DNA from: a virus | Direction: 5' to 3' (one strand) | IMG/VR virus record: IMGVR_UViG_3300006750_000033 | Location: 1 to 36,390 of that record | Length of the DNA stretch: 36,390 nucleotides | In this document: positions 6,840 to 13,564 of the stretch, piece by piece | How the letters are laid out: each line of letters starts with the position of its first letter | How positions within the stretch are numbered: position 1 is the first letter of the stretch | Translations under genes and position numbers: made by a program | Notes under the pieces: model-generated | What the model saw: only the letters and a program-made list of their open reading frames with translations | The model's database searches: none | Told to the model about the DNA's origin: nothing

Positions 6840-9021
6840 TTATAATAATGACGGGGCAGATCAACTGGTTAATGCCAGCAAGAAACCGGATGTGGTTTAT
6901 TTAAATAACGAACTGCAACGCAGTTTGTTTGACTACAATAACTTCGCCCAGGTCAGCAATGCGGACGACATACGTCTATGCCGCTGGACCGGGCAGACTG
7001 ATGACGGGAAGAAGCATTCTGAGGCGATGCCTGACGGGGAACAGGTATTTCCGTTTGAGGGAGCGTCAGATGTTCGCACAAGACTGGTGGACTCAACCTG
7101 TAACGAGTTGAGTTGCCTAATGACCACTGCGTTCCAGCGCAGCAAGGTTAATGTCGGCGGCACTGAGGTGAACGACAGTTCCTCGGCGGCAGTGGCAACC
7201 ACGTTAATGCGCTGGTTGTCCGAGACAAAGATGAGCCAGGAGTTGCTGCGCGAGGCACAGCTTGGATCACAATTCGGGCAGCAGTACGGGTGGAGTATCT
7301 TCCACGTTGGTTGGGACCAGAAGACTGCTGTTCGCAAGCAGAAGATTACGTTTGAGGAAGTTGCGGCCATTGCCATGCAGCAACCTGATTCAATTGTGGC
7401 TACGTTGCCCGAGATGATAATGAACCCCGATGCCGAGGATGAGGCGGCCAACCTGATCAGTGCATCGGTGCCTGACATCAAGGTGAGTGATGCAAGGAAA
7501 CTTGTGCGCGACCTGCGCGAGACGGGTATTGGCGAGATCGATGAGGAGTACCTGCAAAGGAATACCCCGGCAGTGACGGCATTGAAACCGTATCAGGATA
7601 TTGCCATCCCGCCCGAGACAATCGACTTGCAGGATGCCCGCGTTATTTATCGGCGCATCTGGATGACAGAAGTGCAGGTGCGGGCCAAGGAAATTGATGA
7701 GGGTTGGGACAAGGAGTTTGTGGACATGGCAAGCACGATGCAGGGCAAGCAGACATGGTTTGGCATTACGAACGACAACTTCACAATCGAAGATTCGACC
7801 AACGTCATGCGCCAGAGTCATTTGATTGAGATAGTTTATGCGTATGCGCGACAACTGGATGACAAGGGTGTGCCGGGTATTTACTGCACAGTCTTTTGTC
7901 CGGCGGCATCGAGTGAACTTTATGGAAAGCATGAACTGTTAGGCTACGCTCACGGTGAATATCCATTCGTGGAATATCGGCGTGAAAGGATAAGAAGGGC
8001 GATCACCGAGTCAAGGGGGGTTCCGCAGATTGCAGCAACAGACCAGGATGAGATCAAGACGCAGCACGATTCAATTCGTGATTCAACTGCGTTTACGACG
8101 TTGCCGCCAATCAAGGTGGTGAAACGTATCGGGGGAATAAACAAGGTGGGACCGGGAGTACAACTCCCGGTTACCCGCGCTGATGATTACACCTGGATGG
8201 AGCCGCCTGCGCGTCCGCCCAATACTGCGTTTGATTTAATCAGGCGAGTGGAGGCGACCCATGCGGCATACTTTGGCACTGCACACGTTGATGTGCCTGC
8301 GATCAAGACCCAGATGATGCAGCAAAGCCTGGTCAATGTCTGGCTTGAGTCATGGGCGAAGATTTATACGCAAATGTTCAAGCTATGTTTGCAGTATATG
8401 CCGCCCGAGGAGATTGAGAGGGTCACCGGGGGTCAACTTCCGCAAAACATCTCTGAAATTCAGCATATGTTTGATTTCATTGTCCGCTATAACGTGGAGG
8501 AACTCGATACCGACCTTGTTAAAGCCAAACTGGAGGCAATCACGCAGTTTGTGGTGCCTTTGGATACCGGCGGGGTGATTGATCGCAATAAACTGGTGAA
8601 AATCATCATAGAAGCGATCTCACCAGAGGCAGCAAGGGAACTTGTAGTGGACCAGGCGACTGCTTCGCAGTCTCTTTTCAAGGGAGTCCAGAGCGATATT
8701 GGCATGATGATGCTGGGCAATGAACCGCTTTATGTGGAGAACGACCCGGCCGCACAGACCAAGTTGCAATACACGCAAGACGTAATGGGAAAAAATCCAA
8801 AAGCGCAGCAGGCACTCCAGGGAGACGAACTCTTCAGGCGGCTCATGGAAAATTATGTCAAAAATCTCCAATTCTCAGTCACACAGGCAGAAAATTCTCA
8901 AATTGGGCGTGTCGGGGTTTCGCCGGTTTCCGACGAAATGGCGGCAGAAGCGCAATTGCCGCCCCCGGTTGAGGAGAACGTGGAAATGGCACAGGCTGAA
9001 ACCGCACAGGGAGCATACTGA
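6832..9021 (+). CDS. Portal (head-tail connector) protein
   Basis: A 729-residue protein of the size and position of podoviral (P22-type) portals: after terminase and before scaffold and capsid. The N-terminal part has typical portal stretches (LDNELQRS-like YLNNELQRSLFDYN, then GEQVFPFEGASDVRTRLVD). The middle has a long helical region, and the C-terminal third is Gln/Glu-rich and helical, as in portals with an extended barrel. The ring of portal subunits forms the DNA channel and binds terminase and neck proteins. The assignment is from context and family resemblance, without a single diagnostic motif. It is translationally coupled with the next gene. Confidence 0.85.
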   Translation: MADYNNDGADQLVNASKKPDVVYLNNELQRSLFDYNNFAQVSNADDIRLCRWTGQTDDGKKHSEAMPDGEQVFPFEGASDVRTRLVDSTCNELSCLMTTAFQRSKVNVGGTEVNDSSSAAVATTLMRWLSETKMSQELLREAQLGSQFGQQYGWSIFHVGWDQKTAVRKQKITFEEVAAIAMQQPDSIVATLPEMIMNPDAEDEAANLISASVPDIKVSDARKLVRDLRETGIGEIDEEYLQRNTPAVTALKPYQDIAIPPETIDLQDARVIYRRIWMTEVQVRAKEIDEGWDKEFVDMASTMQGKQTWFGITNDNFTIEDSTNVMRQSHLIEIVYAYARQLDDKGVPGIYCTVFCPAASSELYGKHELLGYAHGEYPFVEYRRERIRRAITESRGVPQIAATDQDEIKTQHDSIRDSTAFTTLPPIKVVKRIGGINKVGPGVQLPVTRADDYTWMEPPARPPNTAFDLIRRVEATHAAYFGTAHVDVPAIKTQMMQQSLVNVWLESWAKIYTQMFKLCLQYMPPEEIERVTGGQLPQNISEIQHMFDFIVRYNVEELDTDLVKAKLEAITQFVVPLDTGGVIDRNKLVKIIIEAISPEAARELVVDQATASQSLFKGVQSDIGMMMLGNEPLYVENDPAAQTKLQYTQDVMGKNPKAQQALQGDELFRRLMENYVKNLQFSVTQAENSQIGRVGVSPVSDEMAAEAQLPPPVEENVEMAQAETAQGAY

Positions 9022-9272
9022 TGGATGAGATTGATCCGAGAGTAATCCAGGCGTTTTCCTTCGTTGAGAAAAACGAAATGTGGGACGCAATCAACATCCT
9101 GCTGGATGCGTCGATTGATGTTGAGGTGACCTACGCAATCAGCGGAGACACCCAGGGCGAAGACAGAACCCATGCCGCTGGGCGTGCCAGTGCGTTAACG
9201 GACTTCCATGCACTGCTTCATAATCTACGCAGTCAGGCACGCGAACAGAACGGCATGACTCCACCCAAATAG
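9021..9272 (+). CDS. Small hypothetical protein after portal, 83 aa
   Basis: Its ATG overlaps the portal stop by one base (TGATG). The product looks helical (VIQAFSFVEKNEMWDAINILLDASI), followed by a charged loop and a helix (ALTDFHALLHNLRSQ). It is the last gene before a strong terminator, so it closes the packaging operon. No family recognised. Confidence 0.7.
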   Translation: MDEIDPRVIQAFSFVEKNEMWDAINILLDASIDVEVTYAISGDTQGEDRTHAAGRASALTDFHALLHNLRSQAREQNGMTPPK

Positions 9273-9308
9273 CTGCCGACTCGCGCTGACCCAAGCTGAC
9301 CCAAGCAG

Positions 9309-9342
9309 ACCCCGCACACCTCCGTTGTGCGGGTCTTTTTTT
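9309..9342 (+). terminator. Rho-independent terminator after packaging operon
   Basis: A 9-bp perfect stem GACCCGCAC / GTGCGGGTC (9309-9317 with 9327-9335), a 9-base loop and seven T residues (9336-9342). It separates the packaging and portal operon from the scaffold and capsid genes. A second, weaker hairpin GGTTTTG/CAAAACC lies at 9370-9389. Confidence 0.9.
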
Positions 9343-9429
9343 CGCAGTCTATTCTCATAACAGCTTTCTGGTTTTGGCTTTTCAAAACCTGTCAGTCGTC
9401 TGGATCGACTTAAAACTCCCTGTCTGTTT

Positions 9430-10485
9430 ATGAGCGAAAAAGCAACAGCCGAACTCGGTGCGGCTGAAAAAACATCCACCGTGGAGACAGCAAAACCCAA
9501 AGGCCCAATCGACGGCATCGAACTTGAACAGTTGATGCTTGAACATTTTAAGGCCGAGGAAGGCGAAAAGCCTGCGCCCGAAAAACAGGCAGAGGAACCG
9601 CCGCCCGAAGACCCGGTGAGTGCCGGGGAATCCGAGGACGGCAAAGTTGATCTTTCTCAAAAAGACGAAGAAACGGAATCCACTGAGGAGGTAGAGGGGG
9701 AACCCGAAACCACCGAGGAGGAGGCTGAGACTGCGGAAACGGACGAACAGGACGCGGATCTTTCGGATCGCGCCCAGAAGCGAATCAATCAGCTTGTGCG
9801 CCAGAAAAAGGAGGCACAGGAAGAGAGTGAGGAACTTCGGGCGCAACTCAAGGAAAAGCCTAATGCCGCCGAGCCGATACTAGTTTCAAACGCATTAAAT
9901 CCCTTTTTCAAACTGCAATCACAATCAGAAGTAGAAGCTGAGATAAAGAGGCAGAGGGGAATCAGGGAATTTTGCGAGATGAACCCAGATGGTTCAGACA
10001 AACTTACAGACGAGGACGGCAGGGAGATTGAGTTAAGTGCCGAGGATATCCGACGCCACAAGGTTAATGCAATGAATGCTCTTGAGCAGCACTTGCCCGA
10101 CCAAAAAAAGTACGTTCGTGAATCAAGGGAGTGGAAAGCAGAAACGGAAAAGGTTTTTCCGTTTTGGAAAGACCGTTCTTCCGCAGCCTACCAGGAGGCA
10201 CGGGAATTCTTGGAAAAGGTTCCCGAGTTGCAACGGATGCCCAGTTATCAATATTTAATTGGTGCAACGATGCTCGGGTTAGCCCAGTTGAACAAGGATG
10301 CCAAGGCGGGCCAAAAGCCCAAGAAGGCACCCATCAAGAAGGCACCTGCCGAACCTAAAGCCTCACCCAGTCCGGCACCAGTCTCGAAAGAGACTGCAAG
10401 CCAGCAGGGTGCATATGACCGTTTCGCAAAGTCTGGAGGCGCAAGCGAGAAGGATTTAACCGCTTACATGAAAACACTCATGTAG
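9430..10485 (+). CDS. Scaffolding protein
   Basis: A 351-residue protein between portal and major capsid, the usual place for the scaffold that guides prohead assembly. Residues about 35-115 are extremely acidic and low in complexity (EEVEGEPETTEEEAETAETDE). They are followed by a coiled-coil-like stretch (AQKRINQLVRQKKEAQEES) and an Ala/Pro/Lys-rich linker (about 290-325) before a short helical C-terminus (GASEKDLTAYMKTLM) of the kind that contacts the capsid protein. The region before the ATG has no clear ribosome binding site, which is odd for a gene needed in quantity. Confidence 0.85.
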   Translation: MSEKATAELGAAEKTSTVETAKPKGPIDGIELEQLMLEHFKAEEGEKPAPEKQAEEPPPEDPVSAGESEDGKVDLSQKDEETESTEEVEGEPETTEEEAETAETDEQDADLSDRAQKRINQLVRQKKEAQEESEELRAQLKEKPNAAEPILVSNALNPFFKLQSQSEVEAEIKRQRGIREFCEMNPDGSDKLTDEDGREIELSAEDIRRHKVNAMNALEQHLPDQKKYVRESREWKAETEKVFPFWKDRSSAAYQEAREFLEKVPELQRMPSYQYLIGATMLGLAQLNKDAKAGQKPKKAPIKKAPAEPKASPSPAPVSKETASQQGAYDRFAKSGGASEKDLTAYMKTLM

Positions 10486-10508
10486 GCGCAAAGCGAAAGG
10501 ATAATTCA

Positions 10509-11982
10509 ATGGCTGAATTATTTGAAATTAACCAGGTCGGTAAAAGAGAAGATCTGGCAAACATAGTGGCAATGGTCGATGCGAAAGACACCCCCGTTGC
10601 CAGCATGATCCCGAAAGGGAAAAAACCGGGTAAGGTATTATTGCCCACCCTTTAGGTGACTAGAGGGTAAACATTGCGGAATTAGCCGGGAAACCTAAAT
10701 GAGAAATCATAAGGCAATCCGAACCGAAGATCACGCAAAGCGTGACCAGGGGCAGAGCATAGGGGATGGAATAATTCCCCCAAGAGGCCGCGACTACTCG
10801 CAGGAGTAGAAAAGATATGCCGATCCCCGGTGGAAACGCCGGGAGGTGAGATAAAAAACTCACCGACAGTGTTTGAATACATACCTACAGTGGCAGGCAG
10901 ATAAATTATAATTGTCCACCCGGCAGGTGACTGCCGGGGAAGTATTGCGGAATTAAGCGGGGAATCTAAATGGGAAACCACAAGACAATCCGAACCGAAG
11001 GCGGGCAGGAACACCGTCAGGGGCAGAGCATACCGGGTGAAATAATCCCGGCAAGAGGCCGCGACAACTCTTTGAGTTGAAAAGATATGCCGATACTCCG
11101 TTGAAAAGCGGAGAGGTTGGATAAAAAGCCAACCGTTAACAGTTGAATATGCCAGCCGCAGTCAGCACGGGTAGTGTTGACGGTGTCGATGTAACGTATG
11201 CATCGGACTTTGAGAACTTGAACAGTGGCAGAAAGATTCTGTCAAATTACGTTCAGGTCTTCCAGCGTCCGATTCGCGTTAGCCCACTCTCAGTTGATGT
11301 CAGCATTGTTGCTGGTATCACCAACGAGTTGGCGAACATGACTGCAAAAGGTGTCCGCTTACTCAAGCGAGACATCGAGAAGTCAATCTGCTCGGATAAT
11401 GACGGGCAGGAGGATAACGGTACGCTCCCGTATCTGACCAAAGCGTTGGGTACATGGATCAGCACAACTGGCGGCACCACGCCAGCGGTGGACAGTGATT
11501 ATCGCACGCCAACGGCGAGCATATCGACTACCTCCGCAGCCTTAACAACAGAGACAGTGGTGCAGGACGTTTTAACGTCCATTTACGGGGAGACAGGCAA
11601 GTTTGGCAACTTTGATGCCGTACTGGGAACGACCATGAAACGGGCGTTCACTAACCTGGTCTTCACTACTACCGCAAGCGGGACTGATTCCTATCCTGCC
11701 ATCCGATCCTTTGATCGGGACGCAGCCGATAGTGCCTACAATAGCAATATAACGCTGTTTTCGGGCGATTTCGGCAAGCTAAGGCTTCACGCCTCGGCTT
11801 TTTTGCCTGCGGCAGATGATGGTTACATCCTGGATATGGAACTTCTGGAATTGCGCTACAGCAGTCAACCAGAAGTGACTACGCTGCCTGATTTGGGCGG
11901 TGGTCCAGCGAGGTTACTCAAGGCAGTAGCTGGATTGGTGTGCAAGAACCCTCTGGGTCTTGGCGCACTCCGACCTGCCTAA
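10509..11982 (+). CDS. Major capsid protein, three exons: join(10509-10631, 10876-10902, 11146-11982)
   Basis: Coat protein of the head (HK97-like fold inferred). Read straight through, the gene is broken: ATG 10509 (ribosome site AAAGGAT) runs 41 codons and then meets a stop in intervening sequence. Removing two group I introns joins exon 1 (ending IPKGKKPG), a 9-codon exon 2 (NTYLQWQAD) and exon 3 (beginning NMPAAVSTGSVDGVDV). The result is 328 residues. The join restores the pattern KKPGNT..xWQAD..GxVDGVDV that I know from related podoviral capsid proteins. All three boundaries fall between codons. The exon 3 frame alone (TTG 11143 or ATG 11149) would lack the N-terminal arm. Splicing is inferred from RNA structure, not observed. 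Confidence 0.88.
10632..10875 (+). ncRNA. Group I intron 1 in the capsid gene (IA-like, no ORF)
   Basis: A self-splicing intron of 244 nt, inferred from structure. P1 is GGGUAA/UUGCCC (10628-10633 with 10641-10646), with the splice-site U·G pair at U10631. P2 is an 8-bp hairpin with the GGUGAC loop also present in the phage T4 td intron. P3 is UUGCGG/CCGCGA. P5 is closed by GAAA. P6 is UCACGC/GCGUGA. P7 strands are GGCAGAGCAUA and GAUAUGCC. P7.1 is GGGGA/UCCCC, P8 is CUACUC/GAGUAG, P9 has a 7-bp stem with GAAA loop, and a last hairpin is GGUGAG/CUCACC. The terminal G is 10875. No endonuclease ORF is present. Confidence 0.9.
10876..10902 (+). other. 27-nt exon 2 of the capsid gene
   Basis: Nine codons (NTYLQWQAD) lie between the two introns. 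It begins AAT just after the terminal G of intron 1 and ends GAT, whose U pairs with G in the P1 of intron 2. Its length is a multiple of three and both flanking introns are phase 0, so both inclusion and skipping keep the frame. The encoded WQAD matches a conserved N-arm position in related capsid proteins. Confidence 0.85.
10903..11145 (+). ncRNA. Group I intron 2 in the capsid gene (IA-like, no ORF)
   Basis: A second intron of 243 nt, clearly homologous to intron 1. P1 is GAUAA/UUGUC (10900-10904 with 10912-10916), again with U·G at the splice site and a 7-base loop. P2 is CCCGGCA/UGCCGGG with the same GGUGAC loop. P3 and P7 are unchanged. P5 is UGG-GAAA-CCA, P6 is GGCGG/CCGUC, P7.1 is CCGGG/CCCGG, P8 is AACUC/GAGUU, P9 is CUCCGUU-GAAA-AGCGGAG, and the last hairpin is GGUUGG/CCAACC. 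Almost every stem differs from intron 1 but still pairs. The terminal G is 11145. No ORF is present. Confidence 0.9.
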
Positions 11983-12000
11983 ACTGAACAAAGGAAACTC

Positions 12001-12372
12001 ATGTTGGAAAATCTCCCAGGCGAAGTTCGCGAGGAATTAATCGACGAATTTCGTCTGGGATTCCGACGTGAAGAAATGTTGGCAGGTATTGCGGCAACTG
12101 CCGCAGCAAAAATCTGCAAAAAGGATCATCGTTCAGTTGATGGACTGGGTGAGGCGAGGATGAGTCTCCCGCCTCACCTATTTCACAAATGGGGTCAAAA
12201 GTACGGGTACGCAATCTGGTCAGACGACCAGTTTTTGCGAGAGGCAGAACGCGATAACCCGGCGATGAAAATAGTTTCCAAGGGAACCAAAATCCAGGTC
12301 GGTTATCGCGGTGATGATGCAGAACCGCATGACCGGCCACATCGCTTCAGGAGGTCATATGCGGACAATTGA
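12001..12372 (+). CDS. Hypothetical protein downstream of capsid, 123 aa
   Basis: It follows the capsid gene after 18 bases, with AAAGGAA in front of the ATG. The helical N-terminus (VREELIDEFRLGFRREEMLAG) and central segment (MSLPPHLFHKWGQKYGYAIWSDDQFLREAERDNP) look like a small protein often found next to capsid genes in marine podoviruses. The biochemical role of that protein is not known to me. It overlaps the next gene by 14 bases and probably shares its transcript. It might be a head-completion or minor virion protein. Confidence 0.7.
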   Translation: MLENLPGEVREELIDEFRLGFRREEMLAGIAATAAAKICKKDHRSVDGLGEARMSLPPHLFHKWGQKYGYAIWSDDQFLREAERDNPAMKIVSKGTKIQVGYRGDDAEPHDRPHRFRRSYADN

Positions 12373-13132
12373 TTTTTCAACATTACTTTACCGAACGGCA
12401 ACATTGTGCGGGCTTGATCGCACGGCGATCACCTCATCCACATTCGCCACCCTGCGCGACCTAGCGAATCATCGACTGGCGATGATCTGGGAATCCGAGG
12501 CTTGGCCGCAGTTGGTCAGGGTATCCGATGACCCCGGCGAAACCGTGAGCGAGGCAAGTGACGGCACGCGCACGGTGACATTGGCAAGCACAGTTGGCGA
12601 CCTTTTTGACGTATACAACCAGAGTCCGCGAGTAACCACCCGCGCAAGGCCAATCAAATACTTTTTATACGATAACGGCACCACCCGCTACATCAACGTG
12701 ATGGAAGCGGTGGACTCGGGCGTTTACCTTGAGTGGAGGAACGCCAAACCCCAACTCTTCGGGGATGCCTGGGACAACTCGTTGGCCTATGCGGTAGGTA
12801 CACAGATTTATTTCGATACCAGCACTGACACCGGCAGCTTTGTTCCCTCCCCGAATAATGTAGGCGGGGGAAACTTCTATGACTGCGCGGTGGTGACAAC
12901 GGCGGGCCAATCCCCGACCACCAATGCGGCAAGCTGGACAAAGGTCGATGTACCATACTTTACCGGCGAATACATCACCCGTGGTGTATTGGCTGATTAT
13001 CTGCGGAGTGAAGGACAATACGAGCAGGCATCTGTTGCTGAAGCGGATGCCGAAGGCGTAAGATCACAAGAGGTGGATAAGATTGTTCGCCAGGAGGGTC
13101 AGATCCGCAGAATGAATGTTTACACTTATTGA
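12359..13132 (+). CDS. Putative head-tail connector (neck/adaptor) protein
   Basis: A 257-residue protein. The start at ATG 12359 is fixed by a perfect AGGAGG at 12349-12354, so the longer frame from 12311 is rejected. The N-terminus is helical (STFATLRDLANHRLAMIWESEAWPQ). The middle is beta-rich with WxN-type motifs (DSGVYLEWRNAKPQLFGDAW, then YDCAVVTTAGQSPTTNAASWTKV). The C-terminus is a charged helix (SEGQYEQASVAEADAEGVRSQEVDKI). The position after the capsid genes and this mix fit proteins joining portal to tail. No residue-level signature proves it. Confidence 0.6.
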   Translation: MRTIDFSTLLYRTATLCGLDRTAITSSTFATLRDLANHRLAMIWESEAWPQLVRVSDDPGETVSEASDGTRTVTLASTVGDLFDVYNQSPRVTTRARPIKYFLYDNGTTRYINVMEAVDSGVYLEWRNAKPQLFGDAWDNSLAYAVGTQIYFDTSTDTGSFVPSPNNVGGGNFYDCAVVTTAGQSPTTNAASWTKVDVPYFTGEYITRGVLADYLRSEGQYEQASVAEADAEGVRSQEVDKIVRQEGQIRRMNVYTY

Positions 13133-13137
13133 TTACC

Positions 13138-13434
13138 ATGAATATACAAACAGCAAAATCTAGCCCGAACTCAACAACGTCGCCCGCAACGGCGACCACT
13201 GTTCTGGCGGCAAACCTGGACCGGAAACGGTTCACGATACAATCCCAGGATGACGAGGTATTGTATCTCAAACTTGGCACAGGCGCGAGCAGCAGTGATT
13301 ATCACATTACACTGTCCGCTGGGAGTGGGGCAGCGGACGGCACAGGCGGGATCTTCACCAATGATGGTTACCAGGGAGCAGTGTCCGTTGCGGCATCCGG
13401 TACACCGTCTTACTCGGTAATCGAGTACCAGTAA
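13138..13434 (+). CDS. Small virion-like beta protein, 98 aa
   Basis: The ATG at 13138 is preferred over 13129 because it clears the upstream gene and starts with MNIQTAKSSPNS. The sequence is Ser/Thr/Gly-rich with alternating hydrophobic residues (RKRFTIQSQDDEVLYLKLGTGASS, then YSVIEY), as in small beta-sandwich decoration or tail-tip proteins. The next ORF begins 2 bases after its stop. The function is inferred from location only. Confidence 0.6.
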   Translation: MNIQTAKSSPNSTTSPATATTVLAANLDRKRFTIQSQDDEVLYLKLGTGASSSDYHITLSAGSGAADGTGGIFTNDGYQGAVSVAASGTPSYSVIEYQ

Positions 13435-13435
13435 T

Positions 13436-13555
13436 ATGCGCTGGCTTTTGAACAAGGCGGGAGTCGCAAAGATGCGCCTCGCCAATGCTTTCCTGTTACA
13501 ACAGGACTCAAGCAAGATTCTGTTGCAGGATGGTGGCAGGATAGTTCTAACGTAG
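13436..13555 (+). CDS. Very small protein, 39 aa
   Basis: It runs from ATG 13436 to TAG 13553-13555. The C-terminal half (SSKILLQDGGRIVLT-like: DSSKILLQDGGRIVLT) has the pattern 'ILLQDGG.I.L' common to tiny genes before fibre genes in phages. The next gene follows after 9 bases with GGGGGT before it. The role is unknown. Confidence 0.5.
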   Translation: MRWLLNKAGVAKMRLANAFLLQQDSSKILLQDGGRIVLT

Positions 13556-13564
13556 GGGGTTAAA

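Noticed and set aside
10509-10660. Short 49-residue ORF ending in TAG (straight translation of exon 1)
   Set aside because: The last eight residues after GKKPG come from intron 1. The group I structure and restored capsid frame explain the stop better than a separate small gene or a frameshift.
10682-11014. 110-residue minus-strand frame across the capsid introns
   Set aside because: It is opposite to paired intron helices and has no ribosome site or protein-like character. It is a by-product of the stems.
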